A program made the translations under genes and the position numbers. This document shows, piece by piece, positions 27,142-34,718 of a stretch of 64,000 nucleotides of DNA (position 1 is the first letter of the stretch; every line of letters starts with the position of its first letter). The stretch is from assembly GCF_045038405.1 (NCBI RefSeq), contig NZ_CP173660.1, positions 2,356,001 to 2,420,000 of the forward strand, written 5' to 3'. Below the pieces are notes generated by a model. It was not told where the DNA came from and did not search any database. It saw only the letters and a program-made list of their open reading frames with translations. Source of the DNA: Sellimonas caecigallum (lineage in GTDB: Bacteria > Bacillota > Clostridia > Lachnospirales > Lachnospiraceae).

Positions 27142-27620
27142 AGTTTGGAAATTTTTAAGGCACCTTTGGAAATTGACGCTTTAATACCGGTATTCATAAC
27201 GTTGGAGGAATAGATATATTTAAATTTTAAAGTGGCTTGTGTTGAAGAAACCTTTTGTAATACAACATTTTTGATCGAACCGGTTAGTGGAATTGCAGAT
27301 GGGTTGGATACAGAGGTAATCCTATTGGATGAAACAGTTACAATAAATCCAGCCTTCCATCTATTTGGCACTGTAAGGGAAACTTTATATTTTCCATTGG
27401 CCATACGCGAACCGTATTCGATTGGTTCAATCGTAACAGAATAAGGGAGTCCATTTTTGTCCATTAAGAAGAAGCTCTTGGATTGTGTTGTTGAGAGAGA
27501 GTAAACGGAACAAGAAGCAGATGTAGAATAAGAATCTTTTGCATGGGAGGATAGTGTAGCGGAAGAAAAAGCAACAGATGCACTTAATACAGATAAAAAT
27601 AATTTCTTTTTTAGGTTCAT
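27138..27620 (-). CDS. Secreted protein, DUF5626-like
   Basis: A 160-residue protein with a clear signal peptide: basic NLKKKLF, hydrophobic SVLSASVAFSSATLSS, cleavage near SHA-KD. The mature part is serine/threonine rich and beta-strand like, with NGKYKVSLTVPNRWKAGF and a C-terminal NTGIKASISKGALKISKL. This pattern resembles the DUF5626 family of secreted Firmicute proteins, function unknown; the match is from memory. The start ATG has CAGGAGGTACAAT ahead of it on the minus strand. It is divergent from the small secreted protein at 27833 and convergent with the HTH regulator. Confidence 0.7.
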   Translation of the reverse strand: MNLKKKLFLSVLSASVAFSSATLSSHAKDSYSTSASCSVYSLSTTQSKSFFLMDKNGLPYSVTIEPIEYGSRMANGKYKVSLTVPNRWKAGFIVTVSSNRITSVSNPSAIPLTGSIKNVVLQKVSSTQATLKFKYIYSSNVMNTGIKASISKGALKISKL

Positions 27621-27680
27621 ATTGTACCTCCTGAAAATAATTTGTATGAGTTAACTACATATGAAATGTGGAGAGATGAA

Positions 27681-27720
27681 AAGAAACTGATAGTTTACAT
27701 ATAGAAACAGTCAGTTTCTT
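27681..27720. repeat. 40-base hairpin between divergent secreted-protein genes
   Basis: AAGAAACTGA (27681-27690) is perfectly inverted as TCAGTTTCTT (27711-27720). Inside, GTTT (27693-27696) and AAAC (27705-27708) can pair further. It lies in the 212-base region between genes 27138 (minus) and 27833 (plus), so it may be an operator or a transcript boundary for both. Confidence 0.6.
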
Positions 27721-27747
27721 GTGAAATGAAAGATGGAAGTGTAAGAT
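27719..27747 (+). promoter_or_regulatory. Possible promoter of the secreted peptide/ABC operon
   Basis: TTGTGA (27719-27724) and TAAGAT (27742-27747) are 17 bp apart, with the -35 overlapping the edge of the hairpin at 27681-27720. The sequence is AT-rich, so other promoters are possible. Confidence 0.35.
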
Positions 27748-27832
27748 AAAATTAAGATTTATTTATGCAAGCTTGTGAAAAGATAAATCTGTTGTAACTT
27801 TACAAATAAAAAAGGAGAAGGAGGGATTCTTT

Positions 27833-28159
27833 ATGAAGAAAAGAGAGTTTTTCTGTAAAAGTATACCCCTTGTATTTCTGCTTTCTTTGGGTTTGTCTTA
27901 TAACGTAATTGCATCAAAAGGATCTGGAACTGTTAATGTGAGCAGGGATATGCATTTTTCATTGGCAAAAGCAGGTATAACACGTACTGGAAGATATAGT
28001 GACGTGCTCGTTAGAGCTAACAGTGTTTATCCTCTCGATGGATCAACAGACAGATTTAGAAATTGCAGAACTCGTCTATACGGAAATTTCAACTTATATT
28101 TTTCTGGAAATGATCCAAACTATCCAGCAGGGATTTCTTATTATTATGACGGTAGATAA
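27833..28159 (+). CDS. Small secreted protein, first gene of an ABC operon
   Basis: A 108-residue protein with a Sec signal peptide (KKREFFCK, then SIPLVFLLSLGLSYNVIA, cleavage probably before SKGSG). The mature part of about 81 residues is basic and beta-rich (GSGTVNVSRDMHF, SDVLVRANSVYPLDG, CRTRLYGNFNLYF) and has one cysteine. I do not recognise the family. Size, signal peptide and linkage to an ABC transporter resemble non-modified secreted bacteriocins, but no clear match to lactococcin 972 or others is visible. A very strong AAAGGAGAAGGAGGG precedes the ATG. The first permease starts 31 bases after the stop. Confidence 0.7.
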   Translation: MKKREFFCKSIPLVFLLSLGLSYNVIASKGSGTVNVSRDMHFSLAKAGITRTGRYSDVLVRANSVYPLDGSTDRFRNCRTRLYGNFNLYFSGNDPNYPAGISYYYDGR

Positions 28160-28190
28160 GTATTGATAATCCGGGGAGGGGGAAAAGCGG

Positions 28191-29015
28191 ATGAAAAATT
28201 CATTTAAAATGCAGTTTCGGGAGATAGCAGTTAAAAAGACGACAGTGGCAACATACTTGGCTGTGCTTTTGTTTGTGGCAGTGAATTTTTCGGTAAATTT
28301 ACTGGAGAACAGAGAAATCCAGTATGTTTCTCAGATGTATGATCCTATCAAAAAGCTGACATGGTCGTCGTGGTCTGTCAGCGGATACTATTTGATGCAG
28401 CTTTTCCCGCTCCTTGCGGTTTTTCCTACAGCGACATCATGGATTTCGGAAAAAAACAGCGGCATACATGCGTATATCCGAAGCAGAAGTGGAGAAAGAG
28501 AATACTGGTATGGAAAGATGGGAGCGGCCTTTGTCATCTCTTTTCTGATATTTACTGTGCCGTTCTTGCTGGAACTTCTTTTGAGCATAATCTGTTTTCC
28601 GATGCAGTCTGCTGGGGATCCGAGTGGATTTTCATACTTAATTACAGTGGAAGAAGGGACAGGATACATATTGTCGCAGTTGTTTTACAGTAACAAAGTA
28701 TTGTATGCGGCGGTTTTTATTTTGATCATCGGATGTGTAGCAGGAGGATTTGCAGTATTTAACCTTTTTGTTACCACACTGCCGGGATTTCGGTATAAGA
28801 TTTTTACATTTTTCCCAATCTACATCTTTCTGTTTCTCCTTACGGTTGGAGAATCGTGGATCAGTCCAAATGAGAGTCTGTATTATGGGTTGTTGTTGAC
28901 AATGTTTGAATCAGGAAACGCGAATTATCCGCTTTTTGCCGCTGTCATAGTGGGAATGTTGGCGATCTCGTTTCTTCTGGCAGAGAGAAAGATACGGGAA
29001 GGAGGAGTGCGATGA
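28191..29015 (+). CDS. ABC-2 type permease subunit 1
   Basis: A 274-residue membrane protein with about six segments: VATYLAVLLFVAVNFSVNLL, GYYLMQLFPLLAVFP, AAFVISFLIFTVPFLLELLL, AAVFILIIGCVAGGFAVFNLF, FFPIYIFLFLLTVG and FAAVIVGMLAISFLLAE. The arrangement with a cytosolic segment SEKNSGIHAYIRSRSGERE after the second helix is typical of ABC-2 permeases. The last four bases overlap the next permease (ATGA), showing translational coupling. The substrate is unknown; the neighbouring secreted protein is the obvious candidate, either as cargo or as the agent the transporter protects against. Confidence 0.78.
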   Translation: MKNSFKMQFREIAVKKTTVATYLAVLLFVAVNFSVNLLENREIQYVSQMYDPIKKLTWSSWSVSGYYLMQLFPLLAVFPTATSWISEKNSGIHAYIRSRSGEREYWYGKMGAAFVISFLIFTVPFLLELLLSIICFPMQSAGDPSGFSYLITVEEGTGYILSQLFYSNKVLYAAVFILIIGCVAGGFAVFNLFVTTLPGFRYKIFTFFPIYIFLFLLTVGESWISPNESLYYGLLLTMFESGNANYPLFAAVIVGMLAISFLLAERKIREGGVR

Positions 29016-29824
29016 GAAAATACAGAAAAGTACTGCTTCTTGGATGTCTCTGTGGTATTTTGTGCGTGTTTTCAGATATGGTCAATATGGAGGAGGTTTC
29101 TCTATCCCAGATCATTCTCAGGACAACATTTTCCCAGACTTGGTATCATGCAGGATTTATCATGTCGATTATGAAAATGTTCATCCCGCTTCTTTTATTC
29201 CAAATTCTATGCGGAAGTATGATATACCGATATTTCTGCTGCGCCAGCGTCTATTACTTTACAAGGAATGCTAGCCGGATAAAGTGGTTCCTGCTGGAAT
29301 GCGCAAAACTGTATCTGACATGCCTTTCTTTTTTGATCATTATGATACTGACTGGGGCGGCAGCGCTGCTGCTTGTCGGAAAAGTTACGATAGACAGTTC
29401 GGTTGTTTGGATCGGAGGGTATTATCTTCTGATTTATTCTCTGTACCTGTTTGGGTTTACTCTTGGCATCAATGTTCTTTCTCTCGCGTGGAACAGCACG
29501 GCTGGGATTGCGGTGCCGGCCATCATACAGATCATGGGAATTGCGTTTTATACGATGATGTCGCAGTTTGCAGATCCTGTGACGGGATATCTGGCGGCGG
29601 ATAGTGCCTGGATGGTTTATATCAATCCATTCGCACAGTTGGCATTTGGGATTCATACGAGGAATGGAAAACCTGTTTTTTCAATATTTGGCCCACAAGA
29701 GTTTCCATTTGAATTGAATATGTCGGTAGCGTATGTCGGGATCATAGCGATTTTTGCCGTAGCTGCAGGTTGTGCTGCAGTCAACAGGCATGAATTTATC
29801 ACAAACGACAAAGAAATTGAATAG
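29012..29824 (+). CDS. ABC-2 type permease subunit 2
   Basis: A 270-residue membrane protein with about six segments, among them KVLLLGCLCGILCVFSD, YLTCLSFLIIMILTGAAALLL, YLLIYSLYLFGFTLGINVLS, GIAVPAIIQIMGIAFYTMM and VGIIAIFAVAAGCAAVN. It starts within the stop region of the first permease and is followed 13 bases later by the ATPase, so the three form one transporter. The two-permease plus one-ATPase set recalls LanFEG-type immunity transporters, although gene order here is permease-permease-ATPase. Confidence 0.76.
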   Translation: MRKYRKVLLLGCLCGILCVFSDMVNMEEVSLSQIILRTTFSQTWYHAGFIMSIMKMFIPLLLFQILCGSMIYRYFCCASVYYFTRNASRIKWFLLECAKLYLTCLSFLIIMILTGAAALLLVGKVTIDSSVVWIGGYYLLIYSLYLFGFTLGINVLSLAWNSTAGIAVPAIIQIMGIAFYTMMSQFADPVTGYLAADSAWMVYINPFAQLAFGIHTRNGKPVFSIFGPQEFPFELNMSVAYVGIIAIFAVAAGCAAVNRHEFITNDKEIE

Positions 29825-29837
29825 GAGGGGGAAAGGG

Positions 29838-30470
29838 ATGAGATTGACAGCGGAAAAAGTAAGTAAACATATCGGGAAAAAACAGATACTAAAAGAAGTA
29901 AGCCTGGAGATGGAAAGCGGGCATGTCTACGGCTTTGTGGGGAGAAATGGATCCGGAAAAACGATGCTTTTCCGGGCTTTGGCTGGTCTTATGAAGATCG
30001 ACTCCGGGGAAATCCGGCTGGATGACAAAGTGCTTCACAAAGACATGAAAGTGCTTCCGGATCTTGGGATTGTAATTGAAAATGCAGGGCTTTATCCCGA
30101 ACTCAGCGGATTTGACAATCTTTGGCTACTGGCAAAAATCAAGAAAAAGATTGGGAAAGAAGAGATTCGGGAGGCAATTCGTCTGATGGGGCTTGACCCG
30201 GATGACAAACGGCCCGTAAGGAAATATTCTCTTGGAATGAAACAGAGGATTGTTCTGGCCCAGGCTATCATGGAAAAGCCCCAAATTCTCATGCTGGATG
30301 AACCTACCAACTCTCTGGATGAAGGAGGGGTGGAGGACATCCGAAAACTTGTAAAAAGAGAAAAAGAAAAAGGAACTATGGTACTGCTGGCAAGTCACAG
30401 CAAGGAAGACATCGATCTGCTGGCAGATAAAGTTTATCTTGTAAAAGAAGGGACTGTGAGAGAACGATGA
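29838..30470 (+). CDS. ABC transporter ATP-binding protein
   Basis: A 210-residue ATPase of the short type: Walker A GRNGSGKTMLF, Q-loop region with NAGLYPELSGFDNL, signature YSLGMKQRIVLAQAI, Walker B ILMLDEPTNSLDE, and the switch histidine in LLASHSKEDIDLL. ATG 29838 follows AGGAGGGGGAAAGGG; longer in-frame starts overlap the permease. The stop overlaps the next ATG by four bases. It resembles ATPases of antibiotic and bacteriocin efflux systems, but that class also includes general exporters. Confidence 0.9.
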   Translation: MRLTAEKVSKHIGKKQILKEVSLEMESGHVYGFVGRNGSGKTMLFRALAGLMKIDSGEIRLDDKVLHKDMKVLPDLGIVIENAGLYPELSGFDNLWLLAKIKKKIGKEEIREAIRLMGLDPDDKRPVRKYSLGMKQRIVLAQAIMEKPQILMLDEPTNSLDEGGVEDIRKLVKREKEKGTMVLLASHSKEDIDLLADKVYLVKEGTVRER

Positions 30471-31144
30471 AATTCAAGTACATAGCAGCCATCACTTTTT
30501 TTGCTTTTGCCGTTTTGCTTGGGGCAGGGCTTTACAGTAAGACGTCGTATAAAGACTACAACAAAGAAAAAGAACCGCTGAATCATTTCAGTGTGGGTAT
30601 ATTTCCCGACAATCTGGCAGATACACAGATCGAAATCATGCAAGAAGTTCTGGATAACAGTCGACATATCATAGCAGCAAGGTGCGAAGACACATCTAAG
30701 TATCTGTACTCATGCGCAGTTCAGCCGGTCACGGTAGAGCAGGTGTTCAAAGGAGAAGGATTGAAAACAGGAGAAAAGATCAGCATTCAAACAGTAAGCC
30801 AGATCTTCATGGAAAAAGATCTTTATGTGGGAGGAAAACCTTCCTTGAATATAGGATTTGTCAATGAAATGAAACCCGGAAAAACCTACCTGATCTTCCT
30901 GGACAGAAAGATTGACACACATAACGAAGAAAAAATTTTTGTACACCCAAAAGAAACACTGATACGCCCGGTATTCTGCTACGAAAAAATAGAAAATAAA
31001 CCTTGCGTAAGCAACAGCGATATAAGCAATAGCACATACTATAAAGATGTAAGTGAAAACGAGTTTTTCCTTGCATCAGAAACCACAATCAAAAAGATTG
31101 AAGAATTCAAAGAAACCCTTCTTCACAAATATCCTATACAATAA
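30467..31144 (+). CDS. Membrane-anchored extracellular protein, last gene of ABC operon
   Basis: A 225-residue protein with an N-terminal hydrophobic anchor (FKYIAAITFFAFAVLLGAGLY) and a soluble outer part. The pattern VTVEQVFKGEGLKTGEKISI followed by GKTYLIFLDRK looks like the netrin/TIMP-like beta-barrel modules seen in secreted Firmicute proteins; this is a tentative reading. Four cysteines are present in the outer part. It is translationally coupled to the ATPase (ATGA overlap), so its function belongs with the transporter: a surface receptor, chaperone or immunity component are all possible. A 21-bp hairpin lies 16 bases after the stop. Confidence 0.68.
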   Translation: MKFKYIAAITFFAFAVLLGAGLYSKTSYKDYNKEKEPLNHFSVGIFPDNLADTQIEIMQEVLDNSRHIIAARCEDTSKYLYSCAVQPVTVEQVFKGEGLKTGEKISIQTVSQIFMEKDLYVGGKPSLNIGFVNEMKPGKTYLIFLDRKIDTHNEEKIFVHPKETLIRPVFCYEKIENKPCVSNSDISNSTYYKDVSENEFFLASETTIKKIEEFKETLLHKYPIQ

Positions 31145-31160
31145 ACTGTTATATGGTGTT

Positions 31161-31204
31161 ATATAGGGGACGTGTTCCGGCTTGCCGGAACACGTCCCCT
31201 ATAT
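31161..31204 (+). repeat. 21-bp perfect hairpin at the group II intron insertion site
   Basis: Bases 31161-31181 are exactly inverted at 31184-31204, for example AGGGGACGTGTTCCGGC against GCCGGAACACGTCCCCT. It follows the stop of the ABC operon and ends precisely where the intron begins. It may serve as the operon's terminator or be a palindromic repeat. Group IIC introns choose such stems as targets. Confidence 0.9.
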
Positions 31205-31723
31205 GTGTGCCGAGCATGGCACTAATCTTACTGGTGCAAGTCCAGTCACGGGTATTTACCGCCAAGTGTAGCGAACCACAAACCGGTGCCAGTAATGGCA
31301 TGGGTGAAGGAAGTGGTGTAGCAAAGTTCTTGAGCCTACGAACAGAAACTTGATCAGGCGATTAGGTGGGTAAGGTTGCATATCAAACCGAAGCCCGAAT
31401 GGTAAACGTAAACCGAAGTTGTAAATCAAGAGGTTGTGGAACGAAAGATTAGTGTCTTACCTCGGGAGACCCTACTCACATACCGGGAGGTATGGTCGAA
31501 AAAGGTTTGGAGAGGGAGTCAGATGATGTCATAGTAGGCGAAGCCCCAGTGGGAATATAGCCGAAGGACGGAAACGATTTATAGTACGAATCGCTATGTT
31601 TAAAATAATACATGAGCCGGAAATCGGGTGGACAGGAAAAGTAGGAACGTAACCGAGGAATACTGTCTATACCTAGAGGGGCGATATGTATGAATCTTGA
31701 GATAGGTCAGAGGAGTAACAACG

Positions 31724-33028
31724 ATGGAATTAATAGAAGTGATTTTAACAAAAGAAAACCTGAACAGAGCCTATAAAAAGGTAGTTGCCAATAAAGGCAC
31801 GGGTGGCGTTGACGGAGTTACGGTAGAGGAGTTGGGGAACTATATAAGAGAGAACCGGGAGAAAATCATAACGTCTCTCAGAAACAGAACCTATATACCG
31901 AAGCCAGTCCGAAGAGTATTCATTCCAAAAGACAACGGAAAGAAAAGACCGTTAGGGATACCGACGGCGCTAGACCGAACAATCCAGCAGGCAATATCAC
32001 AGCCTATATCTGATATTTACGAGAAAATATTCAGTGACTACAGCTACGGGTTCAGACCGGGAAGAAGTTGCCATGATGCCATCAGACAGGCACTGGAATA
32101 CTTGAATGAAGGGTATGAATGGGTAGTAGATATAGATATAGAACAGTTTTTCGATAAGGTAAATCATGACAAACTAATTCAGATACTAAGGGAACAGGTA
32201 AATGACAGTACCACATTAAATCTGATTCGGAAATATCTGAAAGCAGGAGTAATGGAAAACGGGTTGGAGAAAGCGACAATCACGGGCGTGCCGCAAGGGG
32301 GTCCGCTTTCCGTCGTATGTTCAAATGTGTATCTTGATAAGTTGGACAAAGAACTGGAATACAGAGGGCTCCGGTTTACGAGGTATGCAGACGATGTGCT
32401 GATATTTACAAAAAGTGAAATGGCAGCCAACCGGGTAATGAAATCCATAAGTAACTGGTTGGAAAGGAAACTATTCCTGAAAGTAAATGCAACCAAAACG
32501 AAAGTTGTCAGACCGACACGGAGTAAATATCTGGGATTCACATTTCTGAAGAATGGTGGAGAATGGAAAGTAAAACCCACTACGGAAAAGAAAAAGAAAC
32601 TCAAAAAGAAACTGAGTGAATATCTGAAAAGAGGCAGAGCAGTCGCAAGACCTCTGGCGGCTACAATCAAACGCGTTAATGAAATGGTAAGAGGATGGAT
32701 TAATTACTTTCGGATTGGGCTGATGAAAGAGTATATGGAGAAGTTTGGGGAATGGCTGCGGCACAAGATAAGAGTAATCGTCATGAAGCAGTGGAAGAAG
32801 CCGAAAACCGTCTACAGGAATCTGAGTTACTTAAACTGGAAGAATCATAATGGTTTTAGCCGTGAAGAAATCTATAAAGTGGCAAATTCAAGGCTAGGGT
32901 GGTACAGAAGAAGTGGAATGAACGTAGTGAATTTCATAATCAGTAAAGATTTACTTGAAAACAGGATAAAAGACGGAGCTGGACTGCTCAATCCTTTATC
33001 CTATTACTTAGTAAAAGTTGGAATATAA
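31724..33028 (+). CDS. ltrA: Group II intron reverse transcriptase/maturase
   Basis: The 434-residue protein contains the RT blocks NKGTGGVDGVTVEEL, KRPLGIPTALDRTIQQAI, SYGFRPGRSCHDAI, VVDIDIEQFFDKVNHDKL, GVPQGGPLSVV and the catalytic YADD at residues 221-224. The maturase (X) and DNA-binding region follows (RGWINYFRIG, KIRVIVMKQWKKPKTVYRNL). There is no C-terminal HNH endonuclease. It serves splicing and retrohoming of the surrounding intron. The frame is intact from ATG 31724, preceded by AGAGGAGTAACAACG. Confidence 0.96.
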   Translation: MELIEVILTKENLNRAYKKVVANKGTGGVDGVTVEELGNYIRENREKIITSLRNRTYIPKPVRRVFIPKDNGKKRPLGIPTALDRTIQQAISQPISDIYEKIFSDYSYGFRPGRSCHDAIRQALEYLNEGYEWVVDIDIEQFFDKVNHDKLIQILREQVNDSTTLNLIRKYLKAGVMENGLEKATITGVPQGGPLSVVCSNVYLDKLDKELEYRGLRFTRYADDVLIFTKSEMAANRVMKSISNWLERKLFLKVNATKTKVVRPTRSKYLGFTFLKNGGEWKVKPTTEKKKKLKKKLSEYLKRGRAVARPLAATIKRVNEMVRGWINYFRIGLMKEYMEKFGEWLRHKIRVIVMKQWKKPKTVYRNLSYLNWKNHNGFSREEIYKVANSRLGWYRRSGMNVVNFIISKDLLENRIKDGAGLLNPLSYYLVKVGI

Positions 33029-33034
33029 GTTGTA

Positions 33035-33065
33035 GAGCCGTATACGAGACCCGTACGTACGGTTC
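33035..33065 (+). ncRNA. Group II intron domain V
   Basis: The segment begins GAGCCGTATACGAGAC and ends GTACGTACGGTTC, the highly conserved hairpin that forms the ribozyme active site. A domain VI stem (33071-33095, GAGGG paired with the CCCTC side) follows at once. Confidence 0.92.
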
Positions 33066-33274
33066 AACGGGAGGGGCGAGATTTTACTCTCCCTCTACCC
33101 TATTATATAAAATGAATGAAAGACCTTTTTGAAATTCATTTTTTTGTGTTTTCTGCATAAATTTTAACTAAAATGGGAATAATTTGCAAGAAACAGTTGA
33201 CGTAGAGTCAAATCATGGATAAAATAAGTAACAGTGAAATGAAGTAGTGAATAATGATGAAGGGCGGTAGGAGC

Positions 33275-34564
33275 ATGACAGCTTATAAGGATTTGAGCAA
33301 AGAAGAGTTAAAAGCGTTGAAGAGGGAATTGACGAAACAGTTTGAGGAGGTCAAGGCAAAGGGACTGAAGCTTGATATGTCTCGTGGAAAGCCTTCTACA
33401 GAGCAGCTGAATCTTTCTATGGGGATGATGGATGTTTTGACGAGCAGTACGGATCTTGTCTGCGAAGAGGGCGTTGATTGCCGGAATTATGGTGTTCTTG
33501 ACGGGATCAAGGAGGCGAAGCAGCTTCTTGCAGACATGATGGAAGTGCCGAAGGACAATATCGTAATTTTTGGAAACTCCAGCTTGAATGTCATGTATGA
33601 CACGATTGCGCGTTCTATGACGCATGGTGTCATGGGAAGTACGCCGTGGGCAAAGCTTGACAAGGTAAAATTCTTGTGTCCGGTTCCGGGATACGACCGC
33701 CATTTTGCGATTACAGAGCATTTTGGTATCGAGATGATCAATGTTCCGATGACTCCGACAGGACCGGATATGGATATCGTGGAGGAGCTTGTAAGCAGTG
33801 ATCCGGCTATCAAAGGTATCTGGTGTGTGCCGAAGTACTCCAATCCGCAGGGAATCACATATTCTGACGAGACAGTACATCGGTTTGCAAAATTGAATCC
33901 GGCAGCAGAGGATTTCCGTATTTACTGGGATAATGCGTACGGTATTCATCATTTATATGAGGATAAGCAGGATTATCTGATTGAGATTCTCATGGAGTGT
34001 AAAAAAGAGGGTCATCCGGATATGGTTTATAAATTCTCATCTACATCCAAGATCAGTTTCCCGGGTTCCGGTATCGCGGCGATTGCAGCATCGGATGCCA
34101 ATCTTGTGGAAATCCGTGAGCAGATGAAGATCCAGACCATCGGACATGATAAGCTCAATCAGCTTCGCCATGCGAGATATTTTAAAGACATCCATGGCAT
34201 GGTAAAACATATGAAGAAACATGCAGCCGTCATGAGACCGAAATTTGACGCTGTGCTGGAAACACTTCAGAAAGAGCTTGGAGGTCTGGAGATTGGTTCC
34301 TGGCTGGCTCCGAGAGGAGGTTATTTTATCTCCTTTGATTCTCTTGATGGATGTGCGAAGGCGATTGTTGCAAAGGCAAAGGAAGCGGGTCTTATTATGA
34401 CAAATGCCGGAGCAACCTATCCGTACGGAAAGGATCCGCATGACAGCAATATCCGTATTGCTCCGTCTTATCCAACATTGGAAGAGATTAAACTTGCAAT
34501 GCAAGTATTTACGTTGAGCGTAAAACTTGTGAGTGTAGAAAAATATCTGAAATCTGCAAAATAG
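33275..34564 (+). CDS. Class I aminotransferase (aspartate aminotransferase type Ic-like)
   Basis: A 429-residue PLP aminotransferase. The N-terminus KDLSKEELKALKRELTKQFE and LDMSRGKPSTEQLNLS are typical of the longer bacterial aspartate aminotransferases of subgroup 1c. VPKYSNPQGITYSDE and IYWDNAYGIHHL bind the cofactor, and the PLP lysine lies in SSTSKISFPGSG. The likely reaction is aspartate plus 2-oxoglutarate, though other donors are possible. ATG 33275 follows GGTAGGAGC. It is a monocistronic gene with its own terminator, just after the group II intron. Confidence 0.86.
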   Translation: MTAYKDLSKEELKALKRELTKQFEEVKAKGLKLDMSRGKPSTEQLNLSMGMMDVLTSSTDLVCEEGVDCRNYGVLDGIKEAKQLLADMMEVPKDNIVIFGNSSLNVMYDTIARSMTHGVMGSTPWAKLDKVKFLCPVPGYDRHFAITEHFGIEMINVPMTPTGPDMDIVEELVSSDPAIKGIWCVPKYSNPQGITYSDETVHRFAKLNPAAEDFRIYWDNAYGIHHLYEDKQDYLIEILMECKKEGHPDMVYKFSSTSKISFPGSGIAAIAASDANLVEIREQMKIQTIGHDKLNQLRHARYFKDIHGMVKHMKKHAAVMRPKFDAVLETLQKELGGLEIGSWLAPRGGYFISFDSLDGCAKAIVAKAKEAGLIMTNAGATYPYGKDPHDSNIRIAPSYPTLEEIKLAMQVFTLSVKLVSVEKYLKSAK

Positions 34565-34578
34565 AGCATCTGTAAAAG

Positions 34579-34632
34579 CTCCCTCCGGAGCGGCAGTTTT
34601 AGAAAACTGTCATTCCTGGAGGGAGTTTTTTT
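34579..34632 (+). terminator. Rho-independent terminator of the aminotransferase gene
   Basis: CTCCCTCC (34579-34586) pairs with GGAGGGAG (34618-34625), followed by seven T bases. An inner CAGTTTT/AAAACTG stem (34594-34609) is present. Confidence 0.88.
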
Positions 34633-34718
34633 ATTGCATCATAAAAATGGAAAATCCAATAAAAAATGCTGCCCGGCATTGAGCCGGACAGCGAGATAAT
34701 GAACTATATTTATTCTAT

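Larger units (their letters stand above)
31205..33103 (+). mobile_element. Group II intron, class C
   Basis: The ribozyme starts with the conserved GTGTG at 31205 and contains an internal reverse transcriptase gene (31724-33028). Domain V is at 33035-33065 and a domain VI stem at 33071-33095. The 3' end is placed at the AT of 33102-33103. The last six bases of the 5' exon, CTATAT (31199-31204), are complementary to ATATAG at 31555-31560, a plausible IBS1/EBS1 pair. The ORF lacks an endonuclease domain and the intron sits at the foot of a hairpin, both marks of class IIC. All parts look intact, so it may be active. Confidence 0.9.

Noticed and set aside
27833..28159. Lactococcin 972 family assignment for the small secreted protein
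   Set aside because: Size and signal peptide fit, but the mature sequence does not show the family pattern that I know, and the typical large seven-helix partner protein is absent.
31205..33103. IS element or retron as explanation for the reverse transcriptase region
   Set aside because: Domain V, the GTGTG start and the maturase region show a group II intron; no terminal inverted repeats or transposase were seen.
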